Shown here: in pieces, positions 57,814 to 64,000 of the stretch
Layout of the letters: each line of letters begins with the position of its first letter
Position numbering within the stretch: position 1 is the first letter of the stretch
Source: RUG14130 sp024683475
GTDB taxonomy: Bacteria > Bacillota > Clostridia > Christensenellales > Aristaeellaceae
Assembly (NCBI GenBank): GCA_024683475.1
Contig: JAIKYG010000012.1
Location: 1 to 64,000, forward strand
DNA: 64,000 nucleotides
Direction of reading: 5' to 3'
Made by a program: the position numbers and the translations under genes
Notes under the pieces: generated by a model
Told to the model about the DNA's origin: nothing
Database searches by the model: none
Seen by the model: the letters and a program-made list of their open reading frames with translations, nothing else

Positions 57814-58816
57814 TTTCCGCTGCCCCCTTTTCGTCGTCCTCGTCGTAGATCTCCCCGGCGATCTCCTCCAGTATGTCTTCCATGGTCACTATGCCCAGGG
57901 TATGTCCGTCGTCCTGCACCACGGCCAGGTGGGTGCGCCGGCCGCTCATGCCCTCGAACACCTTGCTCACGGGGATGTCCGGGCGGATTATGTAGGGGCG
58001 GGTCATTATGTCCCGTATGTCGCCGAACGTGTCGCTGCTTAGGCGGGAGAGCGCCTTGGCGGCGGGCAGCACGCCCACGATGTCGTCTATGTCGTCTCCG
58101 GTCACGGGTATGCGGGAGTATTTTTCCTCCAGCAGCACGGCCTTGAGCGCGTCCTTGTCTATGTCCAGGGGCACGGTCACCACGCCGTCTATGGGCGTCA
58201 TCACCTGGCCTGCCAGTATGTCGCCGAAGTGGATAGTGGACTTGATTATCTCCTTTTCCACGGGCTCTATCAGGCCTTCGCCCTCTACGGACTCGACCAT
58301 TTCCTCAAACTCGTCCTCGGTCACGTCCGGCAGCGCCTCTCCCCCGGGCAGCAGCTTTTTGAACGCCTCGCCCACATAGGTGAACAGCGCGCTCAGCGGC
58401 GCGAGGATCAGCTTGAACAGGCTCACGGGGTACGCCGCGAACAGCGCCCAGCCGTCCGCGTTCACGCGCGCGATGTTCTTGGGGATCGTCTCGCAGAACA
58501 TGAACACTATGAGCGTAGCCGCAACGGTAGCCACCGCGCCGCCCGCGTCGCTGGACATGAGCTTTACCGCGGCCACTGTAGCCACGGCGGATATTAAGAT
58601 GTAGCAGATGTTGATGACTATGAGCAGCGTGACGATGGTGCGGTCAAAGTCGTCCAGCAGTTTCGTAAGACGCTTCGCACCTGCCTTGCCGTTGTCCGCA
58701 AGGGCGCGGATGCGCGCCTCGTTGCAGAAGGAAAACGCGGTCTCGCTGCCGGCAAAGAAACCCGCGAAGGGGATAAGACAGAGGATAAGGATCAAACTTC
58801 GGGGAATATCGTCCAT
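57803..58816 (-). CDS. CNNM-family paralogue without the CorC_HlyC domain
   Basis: 337 residues: DUF21 domain (GFFAGSETAFSFCNEARIRALADNG) and two CBS domains (VMTPIDGVVTVPLD, GIVTMEDILEEIAGEIYDEDD), ending straight after the second CBS. Expressed together with the longer paralogue (11-bp overlap). Such tandem pairs could form heterodimers. Confidence 0.88.
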   Translation of the reverse strand: MDDIPRSLILILCLIPFAGFFAGSETAFSFCNEARIRALADNGKAGAKRLTKLLDDFDRTIVTLLIVINICYILISAVATVAAVKLMSSDAGGAVATVAATLIVFMFCETIPKNIARVNADGWALFAAYPVSLFKLILAPLSALFTYVGEAFKKLLPGGEALPDVTEDEFEEMVESVEGEGLIEPVEKEIIKSTIHFGDILAGQVMTPIDGVVTVPLDIDKDALKAVLLEEKYSRIPVTGDDIDDIVGVLPAAKALSRLSSDTFGDIRDIMTRPYIIRPDIPVSKVFEGMSGRRTHLAVVQDDGHTLGIVTMEDILEEIAGEIYDEDDEKGAAENAR

Positions 58817-58919
58817 AAAATGGAGTTTTCGCTTCCTTTCGGTGGAGAATGGGATTATTATGCCATATAATTAAAGCTTTTGCAATAGATTTTTATTATT
58901 TTGGGGTAAATTGGGGCGT

Positions 58920-58955
58920 GAGCTGTCAGCTATTAGCTTTTAGCTGTCAGCCTTT
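58920..58955. repeat. AGCTRAM heptad array, second site
   Basis: Read on the minus strand: CTGACAGCTAAAAGCTAATA then GCTGACAGCT, a degenerate 7-bp tandem array of the class found at 52311-52468 and 60755-60785. In the gap between the CNNM gene and the LRR gene. Confidence 0.7.
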
Positions 58956-59010
58956 AGTTACTTGCTGGCGCGGACAGGCGGGAAACAACGTAACACCTGT
59001 CTTTATGCGT

Positions 59011-59044
59011 CATTGCGAGTTGCCGAAGGCAACGTGGCAATCCG
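59011..59044. repeat. CATTGCGA...GGCAATCCG element, copy 1
   Basis: CATTGCGAG, then TTGCC-GAA-GGCAA, then CGTGGCAATCCG: a short imperfect palindrome of a kind dispersed in many anaerobe genomes. A second copy, inverted, is at 60525-60560; together they flank the LRR gene. Confidence 0.65.
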
Positions 59045-59066
59045 TACCTATGCCATTCAAACCGTC

Positions 59067-60329
59067 CTACGCTTCTGGATACCTGTACTCTATCCAGCCG
59101 CTGTTTTTGCAGTATTCCTCGGCATAGGAGCCTTTTTCGACAGTTATGACGATCTCCCTCTCCGCGCAGCCGTAAAACGCGTTTTCGCCTATCTCCGTCA
59201 CGCTGGCGGGGATCGTCACTGAGGCAAGGTCATGGCAGCCGAAGAACGCCTCAGCCCCAATTTTCGTCACACTGTCGGGGATATTTACGCTGCTCAGTTT
59301 CTCGCACCACCCGAAAGCCAAAATCTCGATGTTTTCCACGCCGTCGACGATTGCGACGCTTTTCAGGTTTTTGCATTCCTCAAATGCCATTTTGCCTATG
59401 CTCGTCACGCTTCCGGGAACAGTCACGACGGCAAGGTTGTCACAGCCGTAAAAAGCTTCTTCCCCTATCATTCTTGTGCCCTGCGGTATACTGTACTCGG
59501 TCGTCAGAAGGGCGCGCGGAAAGCTTACCAGCCGGTCATCGCGCCTGTCGAACAGTACGCCGTCTATAACCTCGAAACACGGATGCGTCGGCGACACGTT
59601 AATCTCCGTCAGGCTTTCGCAAGAGTTAAACGGATTATCCGTAAACCGGTCAGCAATATCTGTCACACTGTCGGGTATCGTGACGCTCGTGAGGCTTACA
59701 CAATCATAAAACATGCCGTCGGCAATGACTTTTATTCCTTCCGGGATCGTCACGGCAGTCAGGCTGCTGCAGCTGCTGAACACATCACCGCCGATAGCCG
59801 TCATGCTGTGAGGCAATTCGGCGGAAACTAAGCTTTTACAGCCTGTGAACACGCCTCGGCCCAGGACCTTCAGGCTCTGAGGCGGCTCAACGTCAGGCAG
59901 GCTGTAACAATATGAAAAAGCATACTCACCTATACTTACAAGGCCTTCGCTGAAATCGACTTCGGTCAGGCTGTCACAGAAATGGAACGCCTCTCTTCCT
60001 ATGCTCTTCACGCTGCCCGGAAGAGTCACTCTGGTCAGGCAGCGGCAGCCGTAAAAAGCTTCTTCGCCGATAGAGGTGACGCCGTCCGGGATCACGGCAT
60101 CCGTCAGCAGATACCAGCCTGCGAATGCCTCGTCTCCTATCCTCGTCACCTTATGCCCGTCCAGTTCGGAGGGGATCGCGGTACTGTCCGCCAGCCAGCT
60201 CCAGCCCGTGATCTCCGCAGTTCCGTCGTAGAGCACACGGTACTCGAAGCCGTCGCATTCGCGGGGCTCGCTCACAGGCGCCAGCGCGCTCATCAGCAGC
60301 GCCAATAACATGGCGAAAAGGCGTTTCAC
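59067..60329 (-). CDS. secreted BspA-type leucine-rich repeat protein
   Basis: 420 residues from GTG 60329 (AGAGAGGT upstream). Signal peptide (KRLFAMLLALLMSALA). About 12 LRR_5 repeats of the pattern SVTSIGEEAFYGCRCLTRVTLP, with one non-repeat stretch (VIDGVLFDRRDDRLVSFP) as usual in this family. No anchor motif or enzymatic domain. BspA-like proteins act in adhesion and surface interactions. Bounded on both sides by repeated non-coding elements. Confidence 0.88.
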   Translation of the reverse strand: MKRLFAMLLALLMSALAPVSEPRECDGFEYRVLYDGTAEITGWSWLADSTAIPSELDGHKVTRIGDEAFAGWYLLTDAVIPDGVTSIGEEAFYGCRCLTRVTLPGSVKSIGREAFHFCDSLTEVDFSEGLVSIGEYAFSYCYSLPDVEPPQSLKVLGRGVFTGCKSLVSAELPHSMTAIGGDVFSSCSSLTAVTIPEGIKVIADGMFYDCVSLTSVTIPDSVTDIADRFTDNPFNSCESLTEINVSPTHPCFEVIDGVLFDRRDDRLVSFPRALLTTEYSIPQGTRMIGEEAFYGCDNLAVVTVPGSVTSIGKMAFEECKNLKSVAIVDGVENIEILAFGWCEKLSSVNIPDSVTKIGAEAFFGCHDLASVTIPASVTEIGENAFYGCAEREIVITVEKGSYAEEYCKNSGWIEYRYPEA

Positions 60330-60803
60330 GGATATGACCTCTCTTTTCGGTGTGGGGAAGGATTTAGGCCTGCGCGGACGGTTGTTATCGTAGCGGAGCC
60401 CTTTGGGCTCCACGTCACCCCGCATGTTGCAAGAACGGTGGAAGCCAAATACGAACGCTCACGGCTCTTTGCGTCCACTGGACGCAAATTCACTACCGTT
60501 CGCGCCCCTACGGTCACGGGAGGACGGATTGCCACAGGCCGCTTTGCAGCCTTCGCAATGACGACCTCCTCCGTCACCCGCTATGCGGGCGACACCTCCC
60601 CCCAAGGGGGAAGGCTTCCAGGCAGTTGCGTCCAATTAAGCCTTCCCTGAAGGGGCTCGTAGTGGTAGTGAATGGAAGTCCTGTGGACTTCAAGAGCCAC
60701 GAGAGCGCATTGGCGTTGGCGGCACGGCGAAAGCCGTGACGGATGAGGTTCTCACAGCTGACAGCTGAAAGCTGAAAGCTAAAAGGGGCGGCAAGCGCCG
60801 CCC
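60330..60803. repeat. intergenic cluster of short palindromes and dispersed elements
   Basis: 474 bp without a convincing gene. It contains GGAGCCC-TTT-GGGCTCC (60395-60411), a perfect palindrome TTTGCGTCC-ACT-GGACGCAAA (60468-60488), an inverted CATTGCGA element (60525-60560), a CCCCCAAGGGGG-type palindrome (about 60599-60612), ACGGCGAAAGCCGT (about 60723-60737) and an AGCTRAM heptad array (60755-60785). It looks like several small dispersed repeats inserted side by side. Confidence 0.65.
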
Positions 60804-60804
60804 C
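60781..60804 (-). terminator. terminator of the MntR-like gene
   Basis: Minus-strand stem GGGGCGGC / GCCGCCCC, loop GCTT, then TTTT; it begins inside the stop codon. Confidence 0.85.
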
Positions 60805-61169
60805 TATTCGTTCATCTTCCGCTTTATCGCCTCGAAAGATTCGGGGCTTATCACGTGCTCAATGCGGCAGGCATCCTCCTGCGCCACTTCCTTTTCCACG
60901 CCCAGGAACATAAGCGCCTTGGTGAGCACCTTGTGGCGTTCGTACACGGTGTGCGCGATCTTTTCCCCCTGCGGGGTGAGGGTGACGTGGTTGTTACCGT
61001 CCACGTCTATCAGCCCCGCTTCCTTGAGCTGCTTAAGGGCGCGGCTCACGCTGGGGCGGGAAAAGTCCATGTATTCGCAGATGTCTATGGCGTGGATGTT
61101 GGGATGGGTCGCGGACAGGATGAGTATCGTCTCCAGGTACATCTCCCGGCTTTCGCTCATTTGCATCAT
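60804..61169 (-). CDS. DtxR/MntR-family metal-dependent regulator
   Basis: 121 residues, the short form without an SH3-like domain: winged HTH (IHAIDICEYMDFSRPSVSRALKQLKEAGLI, about 25-55) and a dimerisation domain with metal-site residues in REMYLETI, ERHKVLTKALMFLG and DACRIEHVISPE. MntR senses Mn2+; an mntP exporter gene lies 57 kb away. It is the last gene after surE and a membrane gene (96-bp gap). Confidence 0.87.
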   Translation of the reverse strand: MMQMSESREMYLETILILSATHPNIHAIDICEYMDFSRPSVSRALKQLKEAGLIDVDGNNHVTLTPQGEKIAHTVYERHKVLTKALMFLGVEKEVAQEDACRIEHVISPESFEAIKRKMNE

Positions 61170-61265
61170 ATCACGTCCTTCCGTAGGGTATCCGGGGGTA
61201 TGATAACATATCCCGCACCAAATGGCAAGCCCGGCGCCGCCTGCGTAAGCTGAAGCCCGATAGCC

Positions 61266-61901
61266 TTACCTGACCATGCCCTTCAGCGCGATCAGCCTGA
61301 GCACCTGGGGCAGGCACTGCACCACCGCGATGCCCGCCACCGCCGCGTAGCTCTTCCAGCCGGCTACGAATATCTCCAGCAGCTCCATCAGGTCCTTGTT
61401 CATGGCATAGAACGCGCCCATGAACACGAACAGCACCGCCGCCGTGACGAGGGCAAAAGTGCCGAACCGCTTTTTCGCCAGTTTGGTGTCGAAAAAGCAC
61501 CCGATAACGGCGGCGCAGGCGAACGCCGCGCCCGTGACCCAGCCCTTTATCGCCAGGGGCGGATAGAACATGGTGTCCCGCGTGTCGCCCACATACTGGG
61601 GATACGCCGCCCGCCAGGTGAACACCGCCGTCACGATGAACAGCGCGGCAAGCAGCGCGAAGAGCAGCTTTTGCGCCGTTTTGCGCGCCTTTGCGGCGTC
61701 TTTGCCTATAAACTGTATGCCCAGCAGCGCCGCGTCCAGCGCCAGCATGCCGATGTATGGCCACTTGGCGAAGCTGTATCGGCTCAGCCAGTCGAAGGTG
61801 GGGCCGAACTTGCTCATGAACCACAGGTAGAGCGCAAGGCTCATTATCCCCGCCAGCAGGTTCACTCCCGCCCAGACCGTGCGTTTGGTGGCTTTCTTCA
61901 T
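61266..61901 (-). CDS. integral membrane protein, unknown function
   Basis: 211 residues with about six hydrophobic segments (for example NLLAGIMSLALYLWFM, IGMLALDAALLGIQFI, LLFALLAALFIVTAVFTW, GFVTAAVLFVFMGAF-like). No motif recognised. It starts 10 bp after surE. Confidence 0.75.
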   Translation of the reverse strand: MKKATKRTVWAGVNLLAGIMSLALYLWFMSKFGPTFDWLSRYSFAKWPYIGMLALDAALLGIQFIGKDAAKARKTAQKLLFALLAALFIVTAVFTWRAAYPQYVGDTRDTMFYPPLAIKGWVTGAAFACAAVIGCFFDTKLAKKRFGTFALVTAAVLFVFMGAFYAMNKDLMELLEIFVAGWKSYAAVAGIAVVQCLPQVLRLIALKGMVR

Positions 61902-61911
61902 AACCGTCTCC

Positions 61912-62667
61912 TTACAGGCTTATCTCGCCCGCCCCGGGCAGGCCTTCCCGCCGGGCGGCGATGTCCCAGGTGAGGGCGGACAGGCTGGCCCAGCCCTGCT
62001 TGACCAGGGATTTGTCGCAGTCCTCGGGGAAATAGTGGGGGTTCTCCCCGTCGTCCAGGAAGTAGTAGGTGTTGTTGTAGTGGCTGGTGAACTCCTGGTA
62101 GTTGGCGTCGGTCAGGAATTCGGGCGCCAGCGTCTGGGTGAACTTTACGCCCCTGACGTCCTCGATCGCGGGCACGTTTAGGTTGTAGATCTCGCCGCGT
62201 TTGAGCGGGTGATCCTTCATCCACTCAAGCACCTTCACGGCCAGCTTCGCCGCGGGCGCGTAGTTTTCCCAGGTGAAGCTGTCCAGGCTCACCGCCAGCG
62301 CGGGACAGCCCGCCATGGACGCCTCCATGGCCGAATTGACCGTGCCGGAATAGATGCACGCGCCGCCCAGGTTGGGCCCCCGGTTCACGCCCGACACGCA
62401 GGCGTCCGGCTGCCAGTCCTTGAGCAGGTGCAGCCCCAGGCGCGCCGCGTCCGTGGGAGTGCCGTCCACTCCCCAGCCCGGGCAGCCTTCCACGGTGACC
62501 TTCCTTGCCCTGAGCGGGCGGGTGATGCTGATGCCGTGGGACACGGCGGAGTTCTCCCTGTCGGGGGCGGAAACGCGCACCTCGTGCCCCGCGCTTACCA
62601 GCGCCTTAGCCATGGCGGCGATGCCCGGCGCGTCGAATCCGTCGTCGTTGGTGAGTATGATACGCAT
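61912..62667 (-). CDS. surE: 5'/3'-nucleotidase SurE
   Basis: 251 residues. Metal-dependent nucleotide phosphatase with the SurE signature NDDGFDAPGI (metal ligands D8, D9), the Ser in RENSAVSHGIS, VDGTPTDAARLGL and SGVNRGPNLGGACIYSGTVNSAMEA. First gene of the surE / membrane protein / regulator run. Confidence 0.95.
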   Translation of the reverse strand: MRIILTNDDGFDAPGIAAMAKALVSAGHEVRVSAPDRENSAVSHGISITRPLRARKVTVEGCPGWGVDGTPTDAARLGLHLLKDWQPDACVSGVNRGPNLGGACIYSGTVNSAMEASMAGCPALAVSLDSFTWENYAPAAKLAVKVLEWMKDHPLKRGEIYNLNVPAIEDVRGVKFTQTLAPEFLTDANYQEFTSHYNNTYYFLDDGENPHYFPEDCDKSLVKQGWASLSALTWDIAARREGLPGAGEISL

Positions 62668-62745
62668 AATTGACCTCGTCTGTGCGCCTTATTTAAGCGC
62701 GGACATCCGGGGCGCGCCCCGGAACTGACTGTTTTCCGATAATAC

Positions 62746-62771
62746 AACAAAAGACACCCTCTCGGGTGTCC
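62746..62771 (-). terminator. terminator of the Gln-Glu tRNA operon
   Basis: Minus-strand stem GACACCC / GGGTGTC with loop GAGA, followed by TTTTGTTG. Confidence 0.88.
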
Positions 62772-62777
62772 GCTAAG

Positions 62778-62850
62778 CACCTCCACGGGGAATCGAACCC
62801 CGGTCTTCGCCGTGAGAGGGCGACGTCTTAGACCGCTTGACTATGGAGGC
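62778..62850 (-). tRNA. tRNA-Glu (CTC)
   Basis: Cloverleaf with acceptor GCCTCCA / TGGAGGT (G-T closing pair), anticodon loop CTCTCAC (anticodon CTC), G73. CCA not encoded. Confidence 0.95.
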
Positions 62851-62857
62851 AAAAAAG

Positions 62858-62928
62858 CTGGCGAACTAGGATTCGAACCTAGAATGAACGAGTCAGAGTC
62901 GTTAGTGTTGCCGTTACACCATTCGCCA
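62858..62928 (-). tRNA. tRNA-Gln (CTG)
   Basis: Cloverleaf with acceptor TGGCGAA / TTCGCCA, anticodon loop CTCTGAC (anticodon CTG), G73. Seven bases upstream of tRNA-Glu in transcription order. Confidence 0.95.
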
Positions 62929-62966
62929 ATAGTCAACCGAACACAACGTGCCCGATCGACTTATAT

Positions 62967-62995
62967 ATTATATTCTCAGCCCCCGTTTATGTCAA
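62967..62995 (-). promoter_or_regulatory. promoter of the tRNA-Gln-Glu operon
   Basis: TTGACA (62995-62990), 17-bp spacer, TATAAT (62972-62967): full consensus. Confidence 0.9.
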
Positions 62996-63010
62996 CCCTG
63001 AAATGAATAA

Positions 63011-63709
63011 TTAACAATTTATCATATACCGGGCGAACAGGGGCAGCAGGCGGTCCGCCTCCCGGGGCGCGTATCTCGGCGACACCGCCACGGACATGAA
63101 GCCGTACGGCTCCTTGGCTTTGAACAGCGTGTGATCCGGGTAGTTTATAAAGGGCACCAGGGGCTCCCTGCCGTGCCTGTTTTCCATCAGCCGCGACACG
63201 AAGGAATTTAGGCGGATGTCCTCCCCCTCCAGTATCTCCTTCGGCACGTCGGGCAGCGAGCGGGGGTTGCGCACGTTCTCCAGCCGGTCCGTCCAGCGGA
63301 ACGCCAGCGCGAACAGCAGGTAGTTGGCTTCGCTTATGTGCCCCTCACGCCTTAAGGCGTCGATGTCCGCCCGCTTTTCGGGAGGCAGCGCCAGCAGCGC
63401 ATTCAGTACGTATTCGGTCTGCCCCACGCCCAGGTCCGAATGGGCGTCGACGTGGGTGACGCGAAACGGCGCGCTCAGCCGCCCCTCAAGCATCATGTCC
63501 CGCCAGAAGTCCAGCGCCCGGTCGTGGGTCTCGAATATCCTGCCGGGCACGGGACGCGCCTCATTAAGGCCGCAATTCTCCTCCAGAAAACGGCGGACCC
63601 GGGCTTCCTCCCAGGGCTCGCGGCCCGTAAGCGCGGGGCGCTCCCCCTCTTCCGCCAGCGGGCACACGTCGCTTAGGAAAAAGTCCAGGTCTATGTCAAG
63701 TACGTTCAT
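63011..63709 (-). CDS. UPF0489-like protein (arginase-like fold)
   Basis: 232 residues from ATG 63709. The start VLDIDLDFFLS and the later VTHVDAHSDLGVG resemble UPF0489/C5orf22-type proteins, whose pattern recalls the arginase/deacetylase metal site (DXDXX and DAHXD). No signal peptide. It begins 5 bp after the upstream LRR gene ends. Biochemical function not known. Confidence 0.75.
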   Translation of the reverse strand: MNVLDIDLDFFLSDVCPLAEEGERPALTGREPWEEARVRRFLEENCGLNEARPVPGRIFETHDRALDFWRDMMLEGRLSAPFRVTHVDAHSDLGVGQTEYVLNALLALPPEKRADIDALRREGHISEANYLLFALAFRWTDRLENVRNPRSLPDVPKEILEGEDIRLNSFVSRLMENRHGREPLVPFINYPDHTLFKAKEPYGFMSVAVSPRYAPREADRLLPLFARYMINC

Positions 63710-63714
63710 CCGGT

Positions 63715-64000
63715 CTATTCGAATTCCTTCCACACGCCCGTTTCGAACATCCTGCGGTACTGGGCGTAGCGGGGATGGCTGCGCCAGGTGCCGTAGGTGG
63801 AGCTGCCCCGGGGGCGGAACAGCACTTCGCAGTTCGGGTGCGACGCAATGAAGGCTTCCCTTTCCTCGGCGGAGACCTTGGCGCCCGCGTCCCAAAGGCG
63901 TTCCAGTTTCGTGCAGCTTTCCAGGGGCTGAAGGCTCGTAAACTTAAGGTAGCTCAGGTTCAGGTCCAGCAGCTCGGGGCAGTTCGCGAGCGGGCTCAAG
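63715..64000 (-). CDS. C-terminal part of a leucine-rich repeat protein (partial)
   Basis: The last 95 codons of a gene entering from beyond the window. Repeats such as LANCPELLDLNLSYLKFTSL and ESCTKLERLWDAG are leucine-rich; the end (SSTYGTWRSHPRYAQYRRMF) is polar. Two other LRR-type exported proteins lie in the window, but the start of this one is not visible. Confidence 0.65.
   Translation of the reverse strand, partial: LSPLANCPELLDLNLSYLKFTSLQPLESCTKLERLWDAGAKVSAEEREAFIASHPNCEVLFRPRGSSTYGTWRSHPRYAQYRRMFETGVWKEFE

Overview
The window looks like chromosomal DNA of an anaerobic, Gram-positive (Firmicutes/Clostridia-type) bacterium of fairly high G+C, roughly 58-60 %. Evidence: many sigma-A style promoters (TTGACA-N17/18-TATAAT), strong AGGAGG-type ribosome sites, Sec signal peptides with no outer-membrane genes, the order ylxM-ffh-rpsP-khpA and tig-clpP-clpX, a flavodiiron protein plus superoxide reductase typical of strict anaerobes, LytR-CpsA-Psr and BspA-type LRR proteins, and many carbohydrate-active enzymes as in gut or rumen Clostridia. 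I cannot name the species.

Left part (1-23.4 kb): a GH20 hexosaminidase; an Mn exporter (MntP); two linked CobW-type metal GTPases, one with a ~115-residue His/Asp tract and one with a DUF1980-like C-terminal half; a three-gene XRE / ImmA / 90-aa module followed by a glycerate kinase; a three-gene ABC sugar-uptake operon with a clear promoter and operator; and, divergent from it, a GNAT / PIG-L deacetylase / NamZ (DUF1343) operon. GH20, NamZ, the deacetylase and the importer fit intracellular salvage of amino-sugar or peptidoglycan fragments. Then come a secreted Ig-like/NlpC-P60-like protein, a radical SAM enzyme, metG with two envelope genes, and a secreted ComEC-like metallo-beta-lactamase-fold protein.

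Middle (23.5-45 kb): almost everything is on the minus strand. Three tandem glycine tRNAs; GH51 arabinofuranosidase, a secreted propeller-like protein, LytR-CpsA-Psr, GH130 and Mrp; an RCC1-like secreted protein overlapping pepT; a rhamnose-mutarotase-like protein; an envelope-stress-like block (TPM protein, small Gly-tailed membrane protein, LemA-like, TelA, XpaC) in which two membrane proteins share nearly the same 18-residue C-terminal tail; exonuclease III, rhomboid protease, MFS carrier, MtaA-like URO-D protein, TerD, an SLC13/ArsB-type carrier and a large GH63-like glycosidase.

Right part (45-64 kb): GH4 alpha-galactosidase; the SRP/ribosome operon, stopping after khpA without rimM-trmD-rplS; tig-clpP-clpX; an EamA-type transporter with an unusual ~100-residue acidic loop; the flavodiiron-rubredoxin / desulfoferrodoxin operon; two CNNM/CorC proteins; a BspA-like LRR protein flanked by intergenic repeats; an MntR-like regulator, a membrane protein and surE; tRNA-Gln and tRNA-Glu; a UPF0489-like protein; and the end of an LRR protein running off the window.

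No insertion sequence, prophage, CRISPR array or rRNA gene was recognised. The best leads for something new are the TPM/LemA/TelA/XpaC block with its shared tail, the CobW pair, the XRE-ImmA-small protein module, and several repeated non-coding elements (GC-rich palindromes after stop codons, degenerate AGCTRAM heptad arrays, CATTGCGA elements).
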